Shown here: positions 17,711 through 26,781 of the stretch, piece after piece
Layout of the letters: each line of letters starts with the position of its first letter
How positions within the stretch are numbered: position 1 is the first letter of the stretch
Origin: an uncultured Clostridia bacterium
Lineage (GTDB): Bacteria > Bacillota > Clostridia > Christensenellales > UBA1242
Assembly (NCBI GenBank): GCA_944350115.1
Contig: CALVNZ010000007.1
Coordinates: forward strand, 1 to 33,758
Direction of reading: 5' to 3'
DNA: 33,758 bases
The notes under the pieces: model-generated
The model's database searches: none
Told to the model about the DNA's origin: nothing
What the model saw: the letters and a program-made list of their open reading frames with translations, nothing else
Translations under genes and position numbers: made by a program

Positions 17711-17739
17711 ATTTTAGCATAAATCTATAAAATTTCCAA
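17711..17739 (-). promoter_or_regulatory. Promoter of holB-ricT-trmN6, predicted leaderless
   Basis: TTGGAA (17734-17739), 17 nt, then TAAAAT (17711-17716) preceded by TGC, an extended -10. Exactly six nt (17705-17710) separate the -10 from the ATG, so +1 coincides with the A of the start codon. Confidence 0.7.
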
Positions 17740-17747
17740 GCATGAGT

Positions 17748-20381
17748 TTAATTTTGTTTTAATTGGTTTTTTTTCTTTAACCTTAATGCCAATTTACATA
17801 GTTCGCTTGCAATAAGCATAACCACTGAAACTAACAAAATATAAAGCCATTCCCAACCATTTAGGGTCGCAAGCCCCAAAATCTTATGCAGTGGAGTTGA
17901 CGCAATCAAAGTAAGCAGTCCTCCTGCAAATAAAATCGCCCAAATTATAAACTTGTTTTTGAAAGGATTAGATTTGAAAATTGATTTTTCTGTTCTAATT
18001 GAAAGCAAATAAAAGAATTGAACAATGTTAAGTGTGTAAAAGGCCATGCTCATAGCACTTTGTGGATTGTAAACATAAAGGCCTATCACGAATGCTGACA
18101 AAGTTAAAAATGTTTGCACAAGCCCCATAATAATCACCACAGCGCCGTTACCATCACTAAATAGCCCCTTGTCTTTGGCCCTAGGTTGTTCAATCATCAA
18201 ATCTGTCTCTGCTGGTTCAGTGCCAAGCGCTATGGCAGGCAAAGAGTCAGTTATCAAATTTACAAAAAGGATTTGTGCCGGAAGCATAAAGGTGTATTGC
18301 GGAAAAATTATTGTAGCTAAAAACAACGCAAGAATTTCGCCCATGTTCGCCGAAAACAAAAACTTGACAGTTTTTTGAATGTTTTTATAAACTTTTCTTC
18401 CTTCTTCGATGGCGACAATGATAGTAGCAAAATTGTCATCGGTAAGCATCAAATCTGCCACTTGTTTAGTCACATCTGTGCCAGTTATCCCCATGCCAAT
18501 TCCTATGTCTGCTTTTTTCATGCTGGCTGCGTCATTGACACCATCACCTGTCATAGCAACAACATGCCCCTTGTTTTTTAAGCACGCCACAATTCGAACT
18601 TTGTGTTCAGGACTGACGCGTGCGTAAACTTTAATTTTGTCAACAAGTTCAGTCAGTTGTTCATCAGTGAGTTTATCAATCTGTTGCCCGGTTAAAAGTT
18701 CATTTTTATTTCGCAAAATTCCAACTTCTTTTGCAATGGCGAAAGCTGTTTCTTTATGGTCACCTGTGATCATAATCGCTTGCATACCAGCCTTTTGGCA
18801 TTTTTCAACAGCTTTGCAAACTTCAACTCTTGGTGGATCAATCATTCCAACAAGGCCGACAAAAGTCAAATTTTCTTCCTCGAACTTTTCACCATGGGAA
18901 AGTTTTTTTATAGCAAAACCAAGCACGCGCAAGGCCTTCTCTCCCATTTCTTGATTAGCATAAATGATCTTTTTAAGCATGGCTTCATTTAATTGTTTTT
19001 CTTCTCCATTTTCTAAAATGGTTTTGCATTTTGAAATTAAAACGTCAACTGCTCCTTTAACAAACGCTATTTCCCCGCCCTTAAACTCATTAATTGTGCT
19101 CATAAGTTTTCTATTAGAATCAAAAGGAAGTTCGTTTAATCTTTTATTGAGTTTTTCAAAATCTGATTTGTTGATATTATACTTCCCAACAAATTCAGAA
19201 AGAGCAATTTCTGTTGGATCACCTTTATATAAGTTTTTACTTTTGCGAGTGTCATTGCAAAGTGCCATTCCTGCAAGCAACAAATCAAAATCAACGCCTA
19301 AAAGACTTCTTGAATAACTTAATTTGCCATCACAATAAATAGCTTTCACAGTCATTTTGTTCTGTGTTATTGTCCCCGTTTTATCAGAACAAATCACATC
19401 ACACGAACCGAGTGTTTCAACAGAATGCATGTGCTTTACTATTGCCTTTCGTTTTGCAAGCCTAGCTATTCCCATGCTCATGATTATAGTGATCACTGCG
19501 GGCATACTTTCTGGGATTGCAGCGACAGCAATCGCAACCGAAGTCAAAAACGCATTAAGGGGTTTAGTGTGTGCTGCCACTTCTAAAATAAAGGTCACTA
19601 AAGCAATCCCCAAAATTAAATACGTGATAACTTTGCCAAGTTCTTTTATGCTTTTTTGAAGTGGCGTCATTTCTTTTTCAGTCGAAGCAATAACAGTTGC
19701 AATTTTCCCAATTTCACTGCTTTTGCCAACAGCCGTGACAATTCCTTGACCTCTTCCACAAACAACAACTGTTCCGGTGTAAGCCATATTTTTTCTTTCT
19801 GACAAAATTGCAGTCTCTTTACAAACAATGTTGGCATCTTTTTCAACAGGCAAGCTTTCCCCCGTAAGCGAAGCTTCGTTGATTTGCAAAGATGCCGTTT
19901 CAACCAATCTGCAATCCGCAGGAACAATGCTTCCAGCATCTAAAATTATTAAATCGCCAGGAACCAACCTGTCTGCTGGCAAAGTCAACTGCTCGCCATC
20001 TCTTATAACCCTTGCCTCTGGTTTTGTCATATTTTTTAATGCTTCTATGGACTTTTCTGCTTTGTTTTCCTGAACAACACCAAAAATTGCATTCATTAAA
20101 ACGATCGCCATGATAATAAGCGCATCGAAAAGTTCATTTGTTGATGAAGAAATGATTCCAATAACAAAGGAAACTGTTGCAGCTAAAAGCAAAATAATAA
20201 TCATCAGGTCAGAGAATTGTTTTATAAATTTAATAAAAAAGTTGTCATGTTTTGCTGGTTTTATTCGTTCGCACTCAAATTTTTTTTCGCGCAAAAGTGC
20301 TTCATCTTTACTTAACCCTGCCAAAGATGATGAAAATTCATTTAAACAGAAATTTATATTTTTTGCAAAACAATTTTCCAT
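17748..20381 (-). CDS. Cation-transporting P-type ATPase, Ca2+ (type II) group
   Basis: 877 residues, full length. It has an N-terminal cation-ATPase domain, membrane helices at about 57-76 and 86-104, actuator motif TGES (173-176), helix-4 motif PESMP (290-294) and phosphorylation motif DKTGTIT with Asp333. MITGD and TGDGVND hinge motifs, helix-6 NLITDSLPAIALG and a C-terminal membrane domain follow. The Glu in PESMP and the N-x-x-x-D in helix 6 match Ca2+ ligands of SERCA-like pumps, so calcium export is the best guess; Mn2+ or other cations are possible. SD AAAGGA precedes the ATG. It follows uppP by 9 nt, so the two are probably co-transcribed. No terminator is visible before holB. Confidence 0.93.
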   Translation of the reverse strand: MENCFAKNINFCLNEFSSSLAGLSKDEALLREKKFECERIKPAKHDNFFIKFIKQFSDLMIIILLLAATVSFVIGIISSSTNELFDALIIMAIVLMNAIFGVVQENKAEKSIEALKNMTKPEARVIRDGEQLTLPADRLVPGDLIILDAGSIVPADCRLVETASLQINEASLTGESLPVEKDANIVCKETAILSERKNMAYTGTVVVCGRGQGIVTAVGKSSEIGKIATVIASTEKEMTPLQKSIKELGKVITYLILGIALVTFILEVAAHTKPLNAFLTSVAIAVAAIPESMPAVITIIMSMGIARLAKRKAIVKHMHSVETLGSCDVICSDKTGTITQNKMTVKAIYCDGKLSYSRSLLGVDFDLLLAGMALCNDTRKSKNLYKGDPTEIALSEFVGKYNINKSDFEKLNKRLNELPFDSNRKLMSTINEFKGGEIAFVKGAVDVLISKCKTILENGEEKQLNEAMLKKIIYANQEMGEKALRVLGFAIKKLSHGEKFEEENLTFVGLVGMIDPPRVEVCKAVEKCQKAGMQAIMITGDHKETAFAIAKEVGILRNKNELLTGQQIDKLTDEQLTELVDKIKVYARVSPEHKVRIVACLKNKGHVVAMTGDGVNDAASMKKADIGIGMGITGTDVTKQVADLMLTDDNFATIIVAIEEGRKVYKNIQKTVKFLFSANMGEILALFLATIIFPQYTFMLPAQILFVNLITDSLPAIALGTEPAETDLMIEQPRAKDKGLFSDGNGAVVIIMGLVQTFLTLSAFVIGLYVYNPQSAMSMAFYTLNIVQFFYLLSIRTEKSIFKSNPFKNKFIIWAILFAGGLLTLIASTPLHKILGLATLNGWEWLYILLVSVVMLIASELCKLALRLKKKNQLKQN

Positions 20382-20390
20382 ATTTTCCTT

Positions 20391-21176
20391 TTATATAAAA
20401 AGAGTTAAAATAGCCAAAATTACAAGATACAAACTGAACCATTTAAAGTTTAATTTTTGCGTCAGTCTTATCATAGCCTTAACGCACAACAAGCCGACAA
20501 CAAAAGCAAGAAAAAATGCAAGCACTAGGCCGGGCACATTAACCACAATTTGTTCATCGCTAGTCACAAATTTAAAAATTTCAAAAGCCATTGATAAAAC
20601 TATGACTGGCACGCTCATTAAAAATGAAAATTTTGCAACCTTTTCTCTTTTTGCACCTGCTATAACACCCGTACAAATAGTCGCGCCAGATCTTGAAATT
20701 CCTGGAAATGTAGCAAAACCTTGGCTTATGCCCATGAATAATGCCTGTTTATAACTTATGCCTGAGTTTTGAGTTTCATTATTCAAATTTGAAAAAGATT
20801 TTTTTTGACAAAACGCACTTGTAACAAATAATAAAATAGCTGTAATAATAAAACATATCGGCAAAATTGCCCCTTCAAAAGCTTCGTTGATTAATGGGTA
20901 AATGCACAAAACAATCAAACATGTGGGAATTGTCGCCACGATAAGTTTTTTTCCTTCGTCTCTAAATGGGTGTCTAACAACCCGCCAAACTTCTTTTCTT
21001 AAAACAACTAAAATAGACAACAAGGTGGCAACGTGCAAAATAATAGAAACAAACAAAGAGTTTTCAATGCCAAAAATTTTTGACAAAAGCACCAAATGTC
21101 CGCTTGAAGACACTGGTAAAAATTCTGTCACACCTTGCACTATTCCTAAAATGATAAGCGCCCAAAAAGAGCTCAT
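20391..21176 (-). CDS. uppP: Undecaprenyl-diphosphate phosphatase (UppP/BacA)
   Basis: 261 residues from the ATG at 21176, chosen because GAGGTG precedes it and MSSFWALIILGIVQG is the normal family start; the longer ORF adds 35 hydrophilic residues. The integral membrane enzyme dephosphorylates undecaprenyl diphosphate to recycle the carrier lipid for peptidoglycan and other wall polymers, and confers tolerance to bacitracin when overproduced. Both signature loops are present: EFLPVSSSGH (18-27) and PGISRSGATI. It is the first gene of a likely operon with the P-type ATPase. Confidence 0.95.
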   Translation of the reverse strand: MSSFWALIILGIVQGVTEFLPVSSSGHLVLLSKIFGIENSLFVSIILHVATLLSILVVLRKEVWRVVRHPFRDEGKKLIVATIPTCLIVLCIYPLINEAFEGAILPICFIITAILLFVTSAFCQKKSFSNLNNETQNSGISYKQALFMGISQGFATFPGISRSGATICTGVIAGAKREKVAKFSFLMSVPVIVLSMAFEIFKFVTSDEQIVVNVPGLVLAFFLAFVVGLLCVKAMIRLTQKLNFKWFSLYLVILAILTLFI

Positions 21177-21235
21177 GCCACACCTCTTAAAATATTTTGT
21201 GTTGACAGGATTGCTTTTATGACAAAAATATGTTG

Positions 21236-21272
21236 GCAACAAAAAACCTCGCATTTTTATTGCGAGGTTTTT
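21236..21272 (-). terminator. Terminator after the AT-hook membrane protein gene
   Basis: A 12-bp stem AAAAACCTCGCA/TGCGAGGTTTTT with a 7-nt loop, directly behind the stop at 21274, followed on the minus strand by TTTTTTG. It separates this gene from uppP. Confidence 0.9.
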
Positions 21273-21273
21273 C

Positions 21274-23505
21274 TTAATCATTCAAACTTTTAACTTCTTC
21301 CAAAAGTTCTTCAATTCTTTTGTTGAATTTTTCCAAATCTTGGCTTAATTTTAAGTCTTGTTTAGCTTTGTCTACATTTGCTTTCAATTCGTTGATTTCT
21401 GCCAAAATTTCATCTCTACGAGTTTGATTGTTAGATTTTTCTTCCAAGCTTTCAAAAACTTTTTTAATTTCGTTGTCTAGTTCATCTTTTTTTGCTGATA
21501 GTTCGTTTTGAGCGTCAGCAATTTTTTTGTTTATAGTTTTCAAATTGCTTGATGTCGTTTCCTTTTTAGGTCTCCCTCTCCCCCTGCTGACTGCTGGTTT
21601 TTCAACTTTCTTTTTGGTTGATCCAGCTGGGCGACCTCTTTTGCCAGGAACTTTTGGAGTTTGTGAAGTTGGTTTTTTAGGTCTGCCACGCGGACGTTTT
21701 TCTGTAACGATTTCTTCCAAAGTTTTTTCTTGACCTTTTTTAGGGCGTCCCCTTCTCTTAGTTTGTGGAGCATTTTCGCTTGAAATAATTCCATCATTAG
21801 TTTGAGTCAAGTCTTCAGATGGGACATATTCTTCAACTTTCATTTCAGAATCATTTGGGTTTTGCTCCTCAAGGTTTGAGTCAGCAAAATCGAAATCTTC
21901 ATCGTCAGGGAAAGCAATTTTTGGTTCAGGCCTTTTGGCAAGTTGAGCAAGTTCTTCGTGAACTTCTTTTTTATGTTCTTTGATAAGATTTGAAATTTCT
22001 TCAGGGCTTTGAAGTTTGATTTCTTCAGAATTTTCTTTTATTTCTTCTTGCTTCTTTTGTTCTTCCTTTTGAGCGCTTTCAATTTCAATAGGCTCATATT
22101 CGACACCCAATTTTCTTTTCAAAGTTTCATTTTCATCAATAACTCGTTTTAATTGAGCTTCTTTTATTGTCAAATCTTCTTCGATTGTTGCATTGCTTTC
22201 TTTAAGTTGTTCAATTTTGTCTTTTACTTTCTTTTCAGCATTAGCATGTGCGGCATTGAAAAGCTGACCATAGAATGTTTCAAACTCACTCATCATAGCT
22301 TCTTCAACAACGCCTTTCCCGGCTTCAAGTTCTTCGTTTAAGTTTTTAATAACTTCTTCATAATCGTTCTTTTCAACAAGATAACGGCGTTTTTGTTGTT
22401 CAAAATCTGCCTCATCTTTTTCTTGTTTAGTAAGTTCTTGGTTTTGTTGTTTTCTAAGGAAGTTGCTTTCAATTCTGTTTGTTGTTTCTTCTTGTTGTTG
22501 ACGAAGTCTTTCAATGTTTTCTTTTGTAATTTGCATTTTCTTTTGATAGTCTTTTTGAACATTTTCAAAATTTCGTTTTAAAGATTCAAGTGTTGCTTCA
22601 ATTTGAGCAATTTTAGCCAAAGTCTTATCTCTTTTTGAAAGATATGCTTCTGACTCTTTCATAGCTCTTTCTAAAATGTTTTGCCCATTTATACCAAGTT
22701 TTGAAAAGTCATATTTTTCGTAAACCACACCTTCTTCTTCTGCAATTTTGTCAAATTCTTCTTTTTCTTTTCTTGCACGGCTTTCCAAGTATTCTCTTAA
22801 AGCAGGAATGCCTTTATCAATTTCTTCTGCTGTAAACAGTAAAGAATAATCAATATAAGGCGGAAGTTCAACGCATGCATTATCAATAAATCTATCAAAC
22901 AAATGTAGGTTTTGATAAAGTTCATCAAGGTTTGCATTTTTTCTAGCTTGCAAAATTGCGACAGCAATAGCACACATCAAAATAATAAACAAAGGAACAA
23001 TCAAAGCCACAATAACCATTGTTGCATTCAAAACCGTGTCAGAAATGTTGTTATATGATATACCTAAAACAAAAGTCACAAGCATCCAAACCACTGAACA
23101 CCAAACAAGGTTTTTAATGTTTAATGCATAAGAACTTGTTCTTAAAGGTTTTTCAATAATGTTTTCAACTGACATGTATTCAGAAGGAGCTTTTTCTCTG
23201 TAAAGTATGTATTGTTGCCAATTAATAGCCAATCTCTTTGGAGCTTTTTTGACCATGTCGTTAAATTCTTTAATATTTTCCTTGTCCAAAGTTTTGTATT
23301 TGAAAAGCCATCTGTTAAGTCCGTCAAGAGAACGACGCATTCTTGCTTCATAGGAAAATCTGCTTTTCACAACAAAAAGAGCAATGAAAAATAATTCCAA
23401 TCCTAAACCAATGAAAAACAAAAGATTGAAACTTGTTGACGAAGTAAGACTTGCAAAGAATGATTCAAATGCGCTTTCAACGTCTGCTAACAATGAATAA
23501 TTCAT
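21274..23505 (-). CDS. Membrane coiled-coil protein with four AT-hooks
   Basis: 743 residues from the ATG at 23505, set by AAAGGAG; the ORF is open 12 codons further but without a signal. There are three membrane segments at about 27-46, 132-150 and 160-185. Long Glu/Lys/Gln-rich coiled coil follows at about 285-465, then an acidic region at 470-580. Four AT-hook-like GRP cores sit in basic surroundings at 584-590 (RRGRPKK), 604-611 (RPRGRPKK), 622-629 (KRGRPAGS) and 641-648 (RGRGRPKK). A final coiled coil covers 655-740. AT-hooks bind the minor groove of AT-rich DNA, so the protein could tether the nucleoid to the membrane; that is inference. I recognise no named family. It is monocistronic, with an extended -10 and a strong terminator. 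Confidence 0.88.
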   Translation of the reverse strand: MNYSLLADVESAFESFFASLTSSTSFNLLFFIGLGLELFFIALFVVKSRFSYEARMRRSLDGLNRWLFKYKTLDKENIKEFNDMVKKAPKRLAINWQQYILYREKAPSEYMSVENIIEKPLRTSSYALNIKNLVWCSVVWMLVTFVLGISYNNISDTVLNATMVIVALIVPLFIILMCAIAVAILQARKNANLDELYQNLHLFDRFIDNACVELPPYIDYSLLFTAEEIDKGIPALREYLESRARKEKEEFDKIAEEEGVVYEKYDFSKLGINGQNILERAMKESEAYLSKRDKTLAKIAQIEATLESLKRNFENVQKDYQKKMQITKENIERLRQQQEETTNRIESNFLRKQQNQELTKQEKDEADFEQQKRRYLVEKNDYEEVIKNLNEELEAGKGVVEEAMMSEFETFYGQLFNAAHANAEKKVKDKIEQLKESNATIEEDLTIKEAQLKRVIDENETLKRKLGVEYEPIEIESAQKEEQKKQEEIKENSEEIKLQSPEEISNLIKEHKKEVHEELAQLAKRPEPKIAFPDDEDFDFADSNLEEQNPNDSEMKVEEYVPSEDLTQTNDGIISSENAPQTKRRGRPKKGQEKTLEEIVTEKRPRGRPKKPTSQTPKVPGKRGRPAGSTKKKVEKPAVSRGRGRPKKETTSSNLKTINKKIADAQNELSAKKDELDNEIKKVFESLEEKSNNQTRRDEILAEINELKANVDKAKQDLKLSQDLEKFNKRIEELLEEVKSLND

Positions 23506-23529
23506 GATTTTTCTCTCCTTTTCTCCCTT

Positions 23530-23538
23530 AGTATAACA
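23530..23538 (-). promoter_or_regulatory. Extended -10 promoter of the AT-hook gene
   Basis: TG, T, TATACT lies about 25 nt before the ATG and just upstream of the SD AAAGGAG. No good -35 is seen in the very AT-rich sequence upstream. Confidence 0.55.
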
Positions 23539-23586
23539 CAAGAAAAAATAATTTACTAATAATTTTTTAATTAATTTAAAAATAAT

Positions 23587-26500
23587 TTAATAAGTAATTA
23601 TTTTTTTATTTAATAGTGAAATTAAATAAACATTATTAATTTTTATATTTTCTGCTTTTTCAATTGCATTTTTATAAAGCATAAGTTGAGTAAAATATCT
23701 GTTTTTTAAAACATTTTCATCTTTTTCTTTTGTGAATTTATAATCAATTAAAATGTTTTTTTCGCCAATTGCAAAAAGGTCAATAATTCCTTGAACAAGT
23801 TGTCCATTGTCTAATTTTAAAACAAATTGCTTTTCTTTGAATATTTTTTTATTTTTTATTAAAGGTTGAATTATTTTTATATTTTCAAAAATTAAATCAA
23901 AATTAATTAAATTTATTAAATTTTTATCAAATTTTTTGTTAATTAATTGATTTTTAACATCTTCTTTATTTTCAACTTTTTCAAAATCGATTGTTTTTAA
24001 AGCTTCATGATAAGCCGTTCCGGTTTCTGAAAATATAGGATCGATTCCAACAAATTCTTTCCCCACGCTTGAAAGTTCTGTGACAGATGTTTTTTGTTTT
24101 GTTTGAGTTTGAACTTCGAAAGGGTAAACAAAACTTTCATAATCTTTAATTTTTTGAATAACAGAGTCATCCTTATCCTTTGCATTTGTTTTCAAACTTA
24201 ACATTTCATTTTCTTGGACATCTTCAATTTCATTAACAACAGCGCCTTTTTGATTTGACAAAATCAAAGACATAAAAGAAGAGTATCGCTCAAAACTTAA
24301 CGTTTGCTTACTTGACTTCCCTTCTCCCAGCGAGCCTGTGATCACCAAATGTGCTTTTGCGCGAGTTAATGCAACATACAAAACCATGAGTTCATCTATG
24401 CGTTCTTGTTTTTTTGCCATTTCTTTTTCAACCAACAAAAGTGGCGAAGCGAATTTCTCATAGTTTTCACTGTCATAAAAACTTAAAGCCAAGCCTAACT
24501 CTTCATTTATTTTGTAGCTTGATGAATCTATTTTTAAAAGGGGCTTCCCTGTCCCGATTAAAATAACAATCGGATATTCTAGACCTTTGCAAGCATGAAT
24601 AGTAGAAATGGTTACAGCATCAGCAGAAACTGTCGATGACAACATAACACCGCCATTCAAATACGCCAAAAGTTCAGGCAAGTCCTTGTCGTTTTTATAG
24701 CTTTGAACAACCGACAAAAATGCTTCTATATCTTTTACCCCGTTTTCGCCTAGTTCATTATATAAATAAGAATAAAAATTTGTTTGATTTATTAATTTTT
24801 CGAAGGCTTTCTTTGCACCATAGAAAAAGCAGTTATTTTTAAATTCATTAAAAATTGTTAAAGCTTTTAATATTTTTTCATTATCACTCACTTCAACTGT
24901 CGCCCACAAAGGCTCCTTCTTTTTAATTCTTAATACAGCCAAATCCTTTAAACTCATTTTCACAAACGGCGAAAGCAAAAATGCGGCCAAAGAAACATCG
25001 TCCCGAAAATTAGTGCAAAGTGAAAGAATAGACAACAAAAGTTTCACATGCGCTTTGCTTGTCAAGTCAGAACGCAAGGTTGATACAAATGGGATTTTCC
25101 TTTTTCTTAATTCGTTGATGACAGCTTCGCTCACATCACTACGATTTCTTGTGAGAATTGCGATGTCGCTTGGTTTAACTTGCCTAAACTCTTGAGTTTT
25201 TTCGTTATAAAATTTTTGAGATAAAAACTCCTCTACTTTGATTGCAACAACTTTTGCTTCAATCATGGCATTATCATCACAAACAAGCGGATCATCAAAA
25301 ATATCATATCCGTCTGACCAATCTCTTTTCGTCGCTTTTACCTTTTTCACAACATCTATTTCAACCGAAGGAAATTTTGTTTTTGCCGTGTTATTTTCAC
25401 CTTTTAAAAGTGATGTTTTTCTATAGTCTATGCCAGTATTTTCATCGTTCATAACATTAACAAACACCGAATTAACAAACTCTAAAATTTTTTTGTCACT
25501 TCTAAAATTGTTCGTTAAATAAATAGTTTCGCCATCACTTTTTTGTGAAAAGGTTTCACTATCTGAAAGAATTATTTTTGATGTTGCATTTCTAAAACCA
25601 TAAATCCCCTGTTTAGGGTCTCCAAATGCGATAAATTTTGCTTTCTGCGCAATAGCTTTCATCAATTTTTCTTGAACTGGATTTGTATCTTGATATTCAT
25701 CAATAAAAACGAAATCAAATCTTTGTTGAATTTCTTCCAATAAAACAGGATTTGACAAAACAAGTTCGCTTTGCCATTCTAGGTCATTAAAATCAAGACC
25801 ATTAACTTCAACTTTTCTTTCTTTGTATTTCGCATTAAAAATTTTGTAAAGATCGTAGAGAGCCAATGTGTTTTCTTTCGTTTGTTTTCCTGACCAATAA
25901 TCTTTGTTAAACAAATTAAATTTTTCTGGCAACTTTAAAAGCGCCATTGTCATTTCTTTTATTTCTGTAATCTGTTCAGCACTTGAGCAATTTTTTAAAA
26001 TTGGTTGTCTTGGCAACTTTATTTCATTTAAAGTGATTAAATTTTCCACTAACGAAGAAGATTTTATTTTGTTCAAAAGATCTTTTATTTCATTTAAATA
26101 TGAATTAATTTTATCGTTTTCTTCAAAAACATCATTTAACTTATTTAAAATTTTATTAACTGTGGTTGAAATTTTTTCATTTAAATATTGCTTGCTTTTT
26201 TCAACAAACAGGTCAATATTTTCACAAAAATATTTTAATTTTTCTTCTCTTCCTGCTTGGGCTGAAAAAAACGAATTCATTAAAAATATTATTTCTCTAA
26301 TTGTTTCTTGACTTCTTATTGTAAAAACAAGTTTTTTGTACTTTTCAAGATGAGCAGTTTTAAATGCTTCTATCGCTTCTGCAAATGCTTCGCTCATTAT
26401 TTTTTGAGCTTCCTTTTCATCAAGGACAGAAAAACCTTCTAACTCTGGCAAAAACGCGATATTTCTTTTTAACAATTTTTCTAAAAAAGCATGAATCGTT

Positions 26501-26781
26501 GAAATGTCACTGACCATTAAGTCATCAAGTTGCTCTCTTACGCTTTCATTTTGCATTTCAGAAAGCATTTTTGCCATCAACTTTTCTTTCATATCACTTG
26601 CAGCTGCTTTGGTGAATGTTAAAATTAACATTTTTTTGATTTGTGCTTGACGATTGATAATTAGGTGCGCAATAAATTCAACAAGGGTTGTAGTTTTCCC
26701 TGAACCGGCGGAAGCGCTTACGACCATGTCTTTTTTCATAAACTTAAAAACTTTTGATTGTTCATCTGACGGAGTAAACAT
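23587..26781 (-). CDS. addA: ATP-dependent helicase/nuclease subunit A (AddA)
   Basis: 1064 residues from ATG 26781. A GTG one codon earlier also fits the GGAGG SD. AddA is the UvrD-type 3'-5' helicase and nuclease of the AddAB complex, which resects double-strand breaks to load RecA. Visible motifs are Walker A SASAGSGKT (22-30), FVFIDEYQDTNPVQ (Walker B, about 355), STIHACKGLEYPIV (motif V region), VALTRAKAHLVI (motif VI), GTAYHEAL, and the nuclease motif DYKFTKE near the C-terminus. It is shorter than the roughly 1200 residues usual in Bacillus. The ATG overlaps the addB stop by one base (TGATG), so translation is coupled. Only an AT-rich weak dyad follows the stop. Confidence 0.94.
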   Translation of the reverse strand: MFTPSDEQSKVFKFMKKDMVVSASAGSGKTTTLVEFIAHLIINRQAQIKKMLILTFTKAAASDMKEKLMAKMLSEMQNESVREQLDDLMVSDISTIHAFLEKLLKRNIAFLPELEGFSVLDEKEAQKIMSEAFAEAIEAFKTAHLEKYKKLVFTIRSQETIREIIFLMNSFFSAQAGREEKLKYFCENIDLFVEKSKQYLNEKISTTVNKILNKLNDVFEENDKINSYLNEIKDLLNKIKSSSLVENLITLNEIKLPRQPILKNCSSAEQITEIKEMTMALLKLPEKFNLFNKDYWSGKQTKENTLALYDLYKIFNAKYKERKVEVNGLDFNDLEWQSELVLSNPVLLEEIQQRFDFVFIDEYQDTNPVQEKLMKAIAQKAKFIAFGDPKQGIYGFRNATSKIILSDSETFSQKSDGETIYLTNNFRSDKKILEFVNSVFVNVMNDENTGIDYRKTSLLKGENNTAKTKFPSVEIDVVKKVKATKRDWSDGYDIFDDPLVCDDNAMIEAKVVAIKVEEFLSQKFYNEKTQEFRQVKPSDIAILTRNRSDVSEAVINELRKRKIPFVSTLRSDLTSKAHVKLLLSILSLCTNFRDDVSLAAFLLSPFVKMSLKDLAVLRIKKKEPLWATVEVSDNEKILKALTIFNEFKNNCFFYGAKKAFEKLINQTNFYSYLYNELGENGVKDIEAFLSVVQSYKNDKDLPELLAYLNGGVMLSSTVSADAVTISTIHACKGLEYPIVILIGTGKPLLKIDSSSYKINEELGLALSFYDSENYEKFASPLLLVEKEMAKKQERIDELMVLYVALTRAKAHLVITGSLGEGKSSKQTLSFERYSSFMSLILSNQKGAVVNEIEDVQENEMLSLKTNAKDKDDSVIQKIKDYESFVYPFEVQTQTKQKTSVTELSSVGKEFVGIDPIFSETGTAYHEALKTIDFEKVENKEDVKNQLINKKFDKNLINLINFDLIFENIKIIQPLIKNKKIFKEKQFVLKLDNGQLVQGIIDLFAIGEKNILIDYKFTKEKDENVLKNRYFTQLMLYKNAIEKAENIKINNVYLISLLNKKIITY

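Noticed and set aside
21177..21240. A plus-strand promoter (TTGACA near 21200)
   Set aside because: There is no acceptable -10 and no plus-strand gene downstream.
21527..21797. Short ORFs on both strands across the AT-hook repeats
   Set aside because: They are frame-shadow readings of the repeated basic codons.
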